NCBI GenBank assembly: GCA_021521415.1
Contig: JAIQDT010000190.1
Coordinates: 248,001-312,000 of the forward strand
Direction: 5' to 3'
DNA from: Bidens hawaiensis
Lineage: Eukaryota > Streptophyta > Magnoliopsida > Asterales > Asteraceae
Length of the DNA stretch: 64,000 nucleotides
The translations under genes and the position numbers were made by a program. Position 1 is the first letter of the stretch, and every line of letters begins with the position of its first letter. Of this stretch, positions 43,128-51,957 are shown in pieces. The notes below the pieces were generated by a model. The model was given only the letters and a program-made list of their open reading frames with translations, searched no databases and was not told the origin of the DNA.

Positions 43128-46100
43128 GAACAGTTGAACAGGGCTGCAAACAATCTTTGGATTGTAGATAGCGGCTGTTCCAGGCACATGACAGGCAACA
43201 AACACTTGTTGCAAGACTTAAAACCTGTTCAGGGAGCTAGAGTTAGTTTTGCTGATGAAAGCGGAGGAAGAATAACTGGGAGAGGAACTGTGTCGAATGG
43301 GAGAATGACACTTGAAAATGTAAACTTTGTGGAGGAATTAAAGCACAATCTGCTGAGTGTGTCGCAGATCTGTGATAAAGAATACACTGTCCATTTCACT
43401 AAGAATGAAGCGATTGTATTGAAGCCTGGTTTTCATATACCAGAAGAATGGATAGTAATGAAAGCTCCACGTGAAACGAATACATACGTGATGGATATGA
43501 GGTCTACTGAAATGGCCACCGGAGAATCATGCTTAATGACAAAGGCAAGCGAATCTGAATCAGAATTATGGCACAAGAGAATGGGACATATTCATCTTCG
43601 TAAGATGAACTACATTGTCAAAAATGGGCTTGTGATGGGCGTTCCCTTAAAGAGTTTTAACTTTGAAGATAAATGCATAGCGTGCAAGAAGGGAAAACAA
43701 CACAAGAAAAGCCATCTCACCAAGACGATCAACTCAATTGCTGGTACTCTAGAACTACTTCATATGGATCTCTTCGGTCCGGTGAATGTACAAAGTCTAG
43801 GCGGTACTTCTTACTGCTTGGTGATAACTGATGATTACTCGCGATACTCGTGGGTATATTTTCTGAAAACGAAAGACGAGACGACTCAGATGGTAAAGAA
43901 TCTCATTACAAAAGTCGAGAATGTCATGAGTAAATCAGTTAAATTCATCAGAAGCGACAATGGGACAGAGTTCAAGAACTTTGAGATGGAAATCTTTTGT
44001 CTACAGAAGGGTATTGAGCATCAATACAGCGCTCCGTATACGCCACAACAGAACGGAGTAGCTGAAAGGAAGAACCGAACGTTGATTGAAGGAGCCAGAA
44101 CTATGCTGGCAGACTCAAAGCTTCCTGTGATGTTCTGGGCTGAAGCAGTGGCTACAGCCTGCTATGTTCTGAATCGGGTGTTAACTGTTAAGAGACTTGG
44201 AAAAACTTGTTACGAGCTTATGCACGGTAGGAAGCCCAACTTGTGCGGTCTTGAACCATTTGGTTCTCCTTGTTCGATTTTGAAGACTAACTCGAAATTT
44301 GGTGAAGTAGCCGATGAGGGAATCCTAGTCGGTTATGTTGTTGGGACTCCCAACAGACGGGTCTTCAATACGACAACTTGCAAGGTGGAGGTGGTTTGTA
44401 ACACCGACATTACTAGTTATCAACCGCCAAAACCAAGCAATGGACCTGCTGAGCTTTTTGACTATGTTAAACTGTTTAAGTCGTTTAACGTACCTAATTT
44501 GGAAATTGCTGAAGAAGACGAAAGAGTTGTGACGAAGATGATATTTGATGAGGAAGAGGAGCTAGTGCAACATCAGATGACAGAAAAATCTCAGCCTTCC
44601 ACATCAAACTCTATCGATACCCCTGCATCCTCAGCTGGAGATGAGTTTATTAATCCTTTTCACTCTCAGCCTGAAACAACCATTGATGAGATCTCTTCAA
44701 ACTTGGAAGACAATTTGCATGTCAGTGCTGTTCCGACCACTAGAATTCACAAAGATCACCCACTGGAAAATGTTATAGGTGATGTGTCCTCTAGTGTACA
44801 AACCAGAAGTAGCTTGAATGAGCACACCTGTGTTTATACAAGCATTAAAGATACAGGTATTATGAATGAATGTTTGTACTCTTGCTTCATAAGCCAAATT
44901 GAACCGAAGAATTATCAAATGGCTTTGAAGGACAGTTCGTGGGTCGAAGCTATGCAAGAAGAGTTGGCTCAGTTCGAGAAAATGGAAGTTTGGACTTTGG
45001 TCGAAAAACCAAAGAATGTGCATGCTATAGGCACGAAATGGGTGTTCAAGTGCAAGAGAGATGAAAAGGGGATTATTGTGAGAAATAAGGCGAGGCTGGT
45101 TGTTAAAGGTTTTAATCAGCAAGAGGGTATTGACTACAATGAGGTTTTCGCTCCTGTTGCCCGGTTAGAAGCGATTCGATTGTTTTTGGCGTTTGCTGCT
45201 TTCAAAAAGATGAAGGTGTTTCAGTTGGATGTAAAGAGTGCGTTTCTTAACGGGAAAGTTGACGAGGTTGTGTATGTTGAGCAACCACCGGGTTTTCCTG
45301 ACCCAGACTTTCCTGATCATGTATACAGGTTGAGCAAGGCGTTATATGGTTTACATCAGGCACCTCGTGCCTGGTATTCAACGTTATCGGACTACTTGCT
45401 GGAAAATGGTTTTGAAAGGGGTTTGATCGACAGTACGCTGTTTGTGAAGAGAGAAGGATGTGACTTCTTACTGGTTCAAGTCTACGTGGATGACATCATT
45501 TTTGCTGCATCAAGAGTATCCATGTGTCAAGATTTTGAGGCTGTCATGAAGAAACGATTCGAGATGAGTGCTATGGGTGAACTAACTTTCTTTCTAGGAT
45601 TGCAGGTTGATCAGAAGAAAGATGGGATGTTCATTCATCAAACCAAGTATGTTCATGATGTGCTGAAAAGATTCAAGATGGAGGACAGTTCTCCATATGA
45701 CACTCCAATCTGCATCAATCACAAATTGGGAGCTGAATCAGATGGTGACACAGATGTGGACCCTACTCTGTATCGGGCGATAATAGGTTCTTTAATGTAT
45801 TTAACTGCTTCTAGGCCTGATATAATGTTTTCTGTTTGTCTTTGTGCTCGCTTTCAGGCAAACCCAAAGGAATCTCACATGAAAGGTGTGAAGAGGATTT
45901 TGCGGTATCTCAAGGGCAAGCCGAAACTAGGATTGTGGTACCCAAAGGGAGGAGACGTTGAACTGGTGGCATATACTGATTCTGATTATGGAGGTTGTAA
46001 TCAGAGTCGGAAGTCAACAACAGGAGGCTGTCAGTTTCTTGGAGGAAGATTAGTTTCCTGGCAGTGCAAGAAACAGACATCAGTTGCAATTTCAACTTGC

Positions 46101-46430
46101 GAAGCTGAATACATGGCAGCATCCAACTGCTGCTCTCAGGTTTTATGGATTCAGCAACAATTGCGCGACTATGGTCTGAATTTCTTACTCACTCCTATTT
46201 TAATTGATAACACTGCCGCCATCTCAGTAATTAACAATCCCGTGAAGCACAGTAAAACTAAGCATATTGACATTCGTCATCACTTCATACGGGATTGTGC
46301 TGAGAAGAAACTGATCAAGATCGAAAAAGTTGATACACTTGAAAATTTTGCTGACTTGTTTACAAAAGCGTTTGATAAATCCAGATTTCAAAACCTAATT
46401 GAGCTAAATGGGATGATCAATCCCGAGTAA
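43128..46430 (+). CDS. Copia Pol, element C (intact)
   Basis: An uninterrupted pol of about 1100 codons from the candidate acceptor; the frame is open slightly upstream, from about 43083. Protease DSG near 43165. The HHCC finger lies at 43565-43700. The integrase core has D (HMDLFGP), D (SDNGTEF) and E (NGVAERKNR) between about 43755 and 44070. An Asp/Glu-rich linker follows at 44500-44800. Reverse transcriptase has [11 protein letters not shown] and YVDD near 45485. RNase H ([23 protein letters not shown]) ends ADLFTKAFDK. All catalytic acidic residues I looked for are present. No standard start codon sits at the frame opening, so it must be reached by splicing or frameshift from gag. It is about 95% similar to A's pol by eye. 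Confidence 0.95.
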   Translation, partial: EQLNRAANNLWIVDSGCSRHMTGNKHLLQDLKPVQGARVSFADESGGRITGRGTVSNGRMTLENVNFVEELKHNLLSVSQICDKEYTVHFTKNEAIVLKPGFHIPEEWIVMKAPRETNTYVMDMRSTEMATGESCLMTKASESESELWHKRMGHIHLRKMNYIVKNGLVMGVPLKSFNFEDKCIACKKGKQHKKSHLTKTINSIAGTLELLHMDLFGPVNVQSLGGTSYCLVITDDYSRYSWVYFLKTKDETTQMVKNLITKVENVMSKSVKFIRSDNGTEFKNFEMEIFCLQKGIEHQYSAPYTPQQNGVAERKNRTLIEGARTMLADSKLPVMFWAEAVATACYVLNRVLTVKRLGKTCYELMHGRKPNLCGLEPFGSPCSILKTNSKFGEVADEGILVGYVVGTPNRRVFNTTTCKVEVVCNTDITSYQPPKPSNGPAELFDYVKLFKSFNVPNLEIAEEDERVVTKMIFDEEEELVQHQMTEKSQPSTSNSIDTPASSAGDEFINPFHSQPETTIDEISSNLEDNLHVSAVPTTRIHKDHPLENVIGDVSSSVQTRSSLNEHTCVYTSIKDTGIMNECLYSCFISQIEPKNYQMALKDSSWVEAMQEELAQFEKMEVWTLVEKPKNVHAIGTKWVFKCKRDEKGIIVRNKARLVVKGFNQQEGIDYNEVFAPVARLEAIRLFLAFAAFKKMKVFQLDVKSAFLNGKVDEVVYVEQPPGFPDPDFPDHVYRLSKALYGLHQAPRAWYSTLSDYLLENGFERGLIDSTLFVKREGCDFLLVQVYVDDIIFAASRVSMCQDFEAVMKKRFEMSAMGELTFFLGLQVDQKKDGMFIHQTKYVHDVLKRFKMEDSSPYDTPICINHKLGAESDGDTDVDPTLYRAIIGSLMYLTASRPDIMFSVCLCARFQANPKESHMKGVKRILRYLKGKPKLGLWYPKGGDVELVAYTDSDYGGCNQSRKSTTGGCQFLGGRLVSWQCKKQTSVAISTCEAEYMAASNCCSQVLWIQQQLRDYGLNFLLTPILIDNTAAISVINNPVKHSKTKHIDIRHHFIRDCAEKKLIKIEKVDTLENFADLFTKAFDKSRFQNLIELNGMINPE

Positions 46431-46447
46431 CCATGTCTTTGTTTTTG

Positions 46448-46482
<35 letters not shown>

Positions 46483-47197
46483 TGTGTCTTTATTGCTTAA
46501 AATTAGTCGGTTACCTCAGTTTGATGGACATCTCCTCGGATATGTTTTGGTCCTTGTTTTCGACTTAGGAAATGAGGATAGCCATTAACCGGAAGACTGA
46601 AAGTAACTGGGGCAGTGTTGACATGTTTTTCTTTCAGTTGCTGAAAATTAGTCGGTCATTCTTAGTAAGAAGGACACATACTTGTATGTGGTCGGTCCAG
46701 CTGATCCAATGGATCTTCAGGATAGCCGTTTACCTGATGACTTTGACATGATTGGGGCGATTGAATTCAAAATTTTTTTAGGGAAATGAAATTACTTTTC
46801 AAGTCTATTACTTCGTAAGAAGTTCTTTGCTGTGTTTAAAAGAAAATTGATCCAACCTTGGAAAATGATATATATACTGACTATGTGTGCCTAACTAGTG
46901 AAGTTAATAAGCTTAAAAGGCTTTAGAACAGTCATTGTATGTCATGGTAATTTTAATGGTGCGTAAAAGTAGATGTGATACTAACTTAAATTTACTCGAA
47001 TTTATGTGGAAACCTCTTAAGAGTTTTGTATGTCTTCATACATATCTTTTCGAAGGATAGGCAGAAAAGCAACTACCCAGTCATACACGAGCCCGTGAGT
47101 GTTCTGATTCCCGTGAAGAAAGCATTTAAAGACACTGCAGTGATCCAGATTCGGGACTTGCAGTAGTTTAGTACTCCGATGAAAATTCTTAGGTTTG

Positions 47198-47240
<43 letters not shown>

Positions 47241-47825
47241 ATGTATAATTTTTGTACTTATGAGAAATAGTGACAATAAACACGAGAACCGAAACTTCTC
47301 AAGATTTCTCAAGTTTGGAGTAAGAAGAAAACGGGAAGCAGACAACGAGTATCTACAAGTTAATCAGACACTATGGGTCGAAGTCAATTCGGGGTGACTT
47401 GGGTATAGCCAAATACGCTTTGAGAATAGATAGAAGGCATCATTACCTCTGAGTTGTTGCCAACTTAAATTTTTGAGCTTAACTGAACCTTAATCCGTAT
47501 CACAGAAACAATGAAAACCATTTAAGTTATTACATGCTTACAACCTGTTTCTCTATGTCATAATACAGCCAAACACGGATCCAAGTGACAGTCACATAGT
47601 TAGTATGATTCCTGTTCGGATCTTTTCTAAAACGTAGTGGTCCCTGACTAGACTGAAATTTGATCCCTTATTTCGTTAAAATTTTATAAGTATTTTCTGT
47701 TTTTGTAGTTATATTTTTATTGTTGGTTACTGGGTCTTGATCATTTTTGTTTAACTCTTTTTGGTAACTTATAAGGATATATTCAAGATTTTTTCAAACT
47801 GAAAGGGCTGTTTTTGTAAATATCG
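46431..47825 (+). other. Inter-ORF spacer of C with poly(A) tracts and conserved module
   Basis: A 30-A tract lies 20 bases after the pol stop (46451-46480), and a 39-A tract at 47201-47239. Twin units are at about 46499-46617 and 46643-46762. The CTACCCAGTCATACAC block is at about 47040-47100 and the TTCGGGGTGACTTGG block at 47388-47402 and following. No coding. Confidence 0.75.
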
Positions 47826-47917
47826 GGCGAAGTTGTTGAATCGGCGAAGTTGTACTTAACTTCGCTTAGGCGAAGTTAAGAATAACTTCGCCTGAACCAA
47901 CTCAGCCCTATAAAAGG
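47826..47917 (+). promoter_or_regulatory. Candidate internal promoter for the extra ORF, element C
   Basis: GGCGAAGTT motifs in both orientations (47826-47895), then the strong TATA box TATAAAAGG at 47909-47917. The expected start is near 47940. The same order of motifs and TATA occurs in the LTR. Confidence 0.55.
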
Positions 47918-48044
47918 GGTTTTCAACAGTGAAATTTTTTTTTATTAACTTTTTTCCGGCGAACTTATCCTTAATTCCGGTTAACCTTTTTTATATACAC
48001 TTTCGATTTCGATCTTTTGTTCCTTGTTTCTACTATACTGAGTG

Positions 48045-48669
48045 GTATGTGTTGTCGATTTCATTCTTTCATTCACTTTATACTTTTACCCGGTTAGAGA
48101 CCTCGGGTCGTCTAACCCTCGAAACCAAGTTTTTTCGACCTCTCGTTACGTGTTCATGGACGATCTTTTCATCCATACACCTTTGAAATATGTTGTTCTT
48201 CATGTTTCTATCGTTTAATCGGTCCGAAAACATCGGATTTCGACCTCAGAATCCGAACAGTCGCCGATTCTGTTTCAGGCGAAGTTATGGTTTTGGCGAA
48301 GTTAATCTCAACTTCGCCAGACGCTTAAGTTCGCCTAGGGCGAAGTTATCCACAACTTCGCCTGGGCGAAGTTAACCACAACTTCGCCGTGGCGAAGTTA
48401 TCATCAACTTCGCCTTGGCAAAGTTATCCACAACTTCGCCCTGGCGAACTTAACTGTAACTTCGCCGTGGCGAAGTTATCCTTATCTTCGCCTATATCCT
48501 TTTCTTTTAACTGTTTTTTTTTAGACGAATTTACTGATGATGCGAAGTTGTCCCCAACTTCGCCTCAACTTTAATTTCGCCTGTGTATCTTACATCACAA
48601 CTTCGCACTTGCTACACTGCGAACTTGTGAGTTACGTAAAACGTCTCTAACTTGATTTGTTTTGTGCAG
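48045..48669 (+). promoter_or_regulatory. Candidate leader intron of the extra ORF, element C (625 bp)
   Basis: Donor GTG|GTATGT at 48044/48045, also present in A near 38814. Acceptor CTAAC near 48647, then a U-rich tract and TTGTGCAG ending at 48669, two bases before the ATG. Inside it a second GGCGAAGTT array (48275-48610, about 18 copies, mostly inverted pairs) resembles the gag leader of A. Confidence 0.5.
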
Positions 48670-48671
48670 AT

Positions 48672-51455
48672 ATGGCTGCTGTTGGAGGTGCTGGAGGTGA
48701 TGATGGTGACGAGCAACGACAATTCTTCCCAGCTCATAACCAATACATCACTTTGGATCCAGACGCACGAGGCGTTGAAGACTATAGGGAGATTATCACA
48801 TTTCTCCAACGATCACGAGTTTTTCACGCGATCACTAATACACTACCTATATCTCTGCCCAACATTCAAGATTTCTGGCAGACGGTGTATTATGATTGCA
48901 GACCGGAGCCTCCAGTGATGCGAGCAACTGTCAATGGTCATGCCATACAGTTTTCCTCGGAAGACATACGGTTGGCTCTGCAGTTCGGTGTAGAAACGAG
49001 AGACGACCCAACGAAATTCGTAGCTCCTTTCCGTGACGGAGCATACTTGAGAATGGGTTATTCGGGTCCGCTGGGGGACTCGCAGAGGAGGAAAGGCTTT
49101 CTGCTGGACCAATGGCGCTTTCTGATGCACGTGTTAATTGTGTGCATGTCCGGCAGGAAAGCAGGAACAGACGGGATGGGTGCGACGATGCAATCTGCCA
49201 TGACGGCCCTGACTTACAATCGTCGTTACTCTTTTAGTCAGATGATTTTCTATGAGATTGATCGTCAGAGACGGGCGACGGCGCGAGAACGATTTATCAT
49301 GTATCCGCGATTTCTTCAAATGATTATCAATCATGTCGCTCCGTCTGTACCGCAAAGACGCCCTATCAGATACGTTGAGTGCGTAACAAAACGTATCTTT
49401 GCTCAGTGCAGAACGTCGAGCACTCGAAGCAACCCTGAGCGGCGTCCCAGGCATACTCCACTTTTCGGGTATCTCATTAACCCGGAGTATGTTCCTGCAG
49501 GAGGGGACGAGTTCAGGGATCCGCAACCACATCAGGCGGCAGCACCTCATGCTGTATCAGCTGCGCCTGTTGTATCTTCTGCTGCTGTGCCAGCTACTAT
49601 ATCTCAGGCTGTGTCCACTGCTGAAAACGTTGATCTAGATGCTGCTTTTAGTGGACATGGTTTGTTTGATATGGATGTCTCGGGTCCTCAGTTTATGGAT
49701 GTTACCAGAGCAGCTACTTCGGTAGCTGACTCTGATCTAGACGAGACGTTTGCTGAGGCAAGAAGACTTATGGTGTCTCGTGAACGGACTACGGGAAAGA
49801 GGCCGAGAACGGTGGGGGAGGATGAGGATGAAGTGGATGAAGAGGAGGCAGTACAGATTGTGCTAAGACGCTCAAGAAGAGAACAGAGAGGGATAGGTTC
49901 GGGAGCTGGAGAATCTTCAAGACTAGTACGTTTTGCTCCACCTGCCTTATCTGGTATGTCTCTTATTCCTACAACTGCACAGGTTTCAGCGATCGAGACG
50001 TCGGCACCAACAATTGTGTCCCTACCACCTCAACCGCTTAATCCACCGGTGGTAGTTGCACGGTTTGTGGAGTCGACAATCACCTCTACTGCAGGGTTAC
50101 CAAGTGTACCACCTGCGGTCACTTCTGCTGATGTTCCACCAACTCCATTGCCTACTTCAGATACCGAGAGGATTCTTTCGCTAGAGCGGATTGTTGCTGA
50201 ACAGTCAAAGACTATTGACCGCCTAGTGGAATCCAATCAACTACAAGCTGCCCTCCTGGTAGAACATGGACGAATAATAGATGCCTTCAAGGATTACTTG
50301 GCATCTCAGGGGGAGAAGACGTGTAGGGGCGATGAGTTGAGAACGAAAAGACGAGAAGATCATGACGATGATCCCAATGCACCTTCAGGTGCAGGTGATG
50401 AGCTGCCAAGAACCTCTCAGGCTCTTGGAGCTTCCACAACTGAGGGGGAGTCTACAAATGCAGATGATGATGATGTTGGAGTTATGGGTGATGATGCTGA
50501 TGTTGAGGACGTTATCGATGCTTTAAAGGAGTTGGATGATGAGGAAGACGATGAGTTTATGGATGATGACGACGTGTTGCCCGTGGATGAGATTGAGAGG
50601 ATTGGGGAAAAGATTAATGTGGAAAATGTGTTAGAGGAAGGTGAGATAATGGATGATGATGTTGAGCATGACATTCCCGAAGTGGAAAAGTCGGGTGTTG
50701 GTGATGAAACGGTGTTGGATGAGACGGTGTGGGAAGAGCAGCCTAGATGGAAGGAAGAATATGCTCATTGGTTTGTCAAGACCAAGAAGCCTGCTGTTCC
50801 AACCATGTTCAGAAAGAGCTACAACATTAAAGGGTATGCAGAGGCGAAAAAGGGGATTATTTGTTGGATCTATGATGAACAGCTCAAGTTGTTTGTGGTG
50901 AAGCGTTATGATGGCGTTCAATATTTCAAGAGAATGTTGAGATCGTTCAACACATTGCCTGAATGCGAAGTAAAAGATTTGGCCAGGTTGGGCCTGATAA
51001 ACCGAAACAACGACAATATGGCTAGAATGATTGAGAAGATAATGTGGAAAGAAGGAGTAAAAGAAAAGAAGTTTGAGTTGCTAAAGCCACAAAAGGGAAA
51101 ATTAGTGAAGGATACAGAGAGAGGTATGAGAGCAGATGGTAAACCGTGGATGGTGATGAAGTACAAACCAGTCCGATGTATCAAGGAGGTACCCATGAAA
51201 GCTATGCCTCGAGATGTGCTGAAAGATTTGAAATGGTGGTTTGTGGACTGTGAGACTGCAGAGGCAGTAATGGAGGACGAGGATGAACAAGAACTGCTTC
51301 GGGTTTACGACCCGATGCATCTTGTTAACCTGTCGCAAGCTGATCTGGAAGTACTCAACAACAAGAAGATCTTCTACATTCCTGCTTGGAAGGATCAAGC
51401 TAGGAGATATCAAAGTGTAGTGACAGTATGTGTGAAAGGAGGGGCGCACGCTTAG
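48672..51455 (+). CDS. Extra ORF of element C (927 aa, intact, function unknown)
   Basis: This is the complete version of the ORF found after pol in these elements. Residues 1-230 form a globular-looking domain with FLLDQWRFLMHVL, RRYSFSQMIFYEI and RFIMYPRFLQMIINH; the last two motifs recur in G. Residues about 240-490 are Ala/Pro/Ser/Val-rich, with a basic patch near RRSRREQRG. A coiled coil lies at about 499-543 (RILSLERIVAEQSKTIDRL onward). An acidic Asp/Glu stretch occupies about 596-645. A charged C-terminal domain (about 690-927, with KPWMVMKYKPVRC and YIPAWKDQARRY) is shared with A. No signal peptide, membrane segment, zinc finger or catalytic motif is recognised. The ATG at 48672 directly follows a strong 3' splice site. 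Possible roles are regulator, particle protein or chromatin factor; all are guesses. Confidence 0.85.
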   Translation: MAAVGGAGGDDGDEQRQFFPAHNQYITLDPDARGVEDYREIITFLQRSRVFHAITNTLPISLPNIQDFWQTVYYDCRPEPPVMRATVNGHAIQFSSEDIRLALQFGVETRDDPTKFVAPFRDGAYLRMGYSGPLGDSQRRKGFLLDQWRFLMHVLIVCMSGRKAGTDGMGATMQSAMTALTYNRRYSFSQMIFYEIDRQRRATARERFIMYPRFLQMIINHVAPSVPQRRPIRYVECVTKRIFAQCRTSSTRSNPERRPRHTPLFGYLINPEYVPAGGDEFRDPQPHQAAAPHAVSAAPVVSSAAVPATISQAVSTAENVDLDAAFSGHGLFDMDVSGPQFMDVTRAATSVADSDLDETFAEARRLMVSRERTTGKRPRTVGEDEDEVDEEEAVQIVLRRSRREQRGIGSGAGESSRLVRFAPPALSGMSLIPTTAQVSAIETSAPTIVSLPPQPLNPPVVVARFVESTITSTAGLPSVPPAVTSADVPPTPLPTSDTERILSLERIVAEQSKTIDRLVESNQLQAALLVEHGRIIDAFKDYLASQGEKTCRGDELRTKRREDHDDDPNAPSGAGDELPRTSQALGASTTEGESTNADDDDVGVMGDDADVEDVIDALKELDDEEDDEFMDDDDVLPVDEIERIGEKINVENVLEEGEIMDDDVEHDIPEVEKSGVGDETVLDETVWEEQPRWKEEYAHWFVKTKKPAVPTMFRKSYNIKGYAEAKKGIICWIYDEQLKLFVVKRYDGVQYFKRMLRSFNTLPECEVKDLARLGLINRNNDNMARMIEKIMWKEGVKEKKFELLKPQKGKLVKDTERGMRADGKPWMVMKYKPVRCIKEVPMKAMPRDVLKDLKWWFVDCETAEAVMEDEDEQELLRVYDPMHLVNLSQADLEVLNNKKIFYIPAWKDQARRYQSVVTVCVKGGAHA

Positions 51456-51509
51456 AGATGCAGATTACAAGACTCGAGTTTTGAAGAATCAAGATATGAA
51501 GCTACTGCC

Positions 51510-51520
51510 AAGGGGGAGTC
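51510..51520 (+). other. Polypurine tract, element C
   Basis: AAGGGGGAGTC immediately before the 3' LTR. Confidence 0.88.
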
Positions 51521-51957
51521 TGTTGGTACATGTTTGTCAGTAGTTCATAGTCTTGTAATTGTAATCGAGTCTGTATTGTAATTGTGTATTTGATTATGTT
51601 TTTGTTTGTGTAACTAGCGAAGTTGTCAACAAGTTCGCTCAGGCGAACTTGTTGAATATGCGAAGTTACAGACAACTTCGCCTGTGGCGAAGTTGTCGTG
51701 TATATATTGATTATTACAGCCGAATCGTCGGGTGAAGGAGTTTAGGGTTTCAGTCAAGTGTTCGAGTTTAAGCAGACGTGTTTGCTAGTTCCAGTGTCTG
51801 TAATAGTGACTACGAGTCACGTGTTCGGTTAATAATATTACGTGTTTGATTCATTGCTTGTGTTATTCTATATCTACACTCGTAACCTACTTACGCAGGG
51901 ATTCCGCACCTGCGTTGTTAGAGAACATCCCGTGTACGATCCGTCCAGGAACCTACA
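51521..51957 (+). repeat. 3' LTR of C, A-type
   Basis: 437 bp, TGTTGGTACATG to CCTACA, homologous along its length to A's and E's LTRs but not to C's own 5' LTR except for the termini, scattered GGCGAAGTT motifs and GATTCCGCAC. Confidence 0.93.

Larger units (their letters stand above)
41271..51957 (+). mobile_element. Chimeric copia element C with non-matching LTRs
   Basis: A 10,687 bp insertion flanked by perfect GTATT duplications (41266-41270 and 51958-51962), within B's gag. The 5' LTR (568 bp) belongs to the LTR type of element D. The 3' LTR (437 bp) belongs to the type of element A. The two cannot be a normal LTR pair. The body is family 1. Most of gag is deleted between PBS and residue about 457. 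Pol and the extra ORF are open. Confidence 0.93.

Noticed and set aside
48275..48610. Spaced repeats resembling a CRISPR array
   Set aside because: Short inverted motifs with irregular spacing inside a plant retrotransposon; no constant repeat and spacer structure, no cas genes.
50417..50674. Poly-Ser ORF on the minus strand
   Set aside because: Antisense of the Asp/Glu-rich stretch of the extra ORF of C.
48672..51455. Extra ORF as a retroviral-type envelope
   Set aside because: No signal peptide, no transmembrane segment, no Cys-rich ectodomain; long acidic and coiled-coil regions instead.
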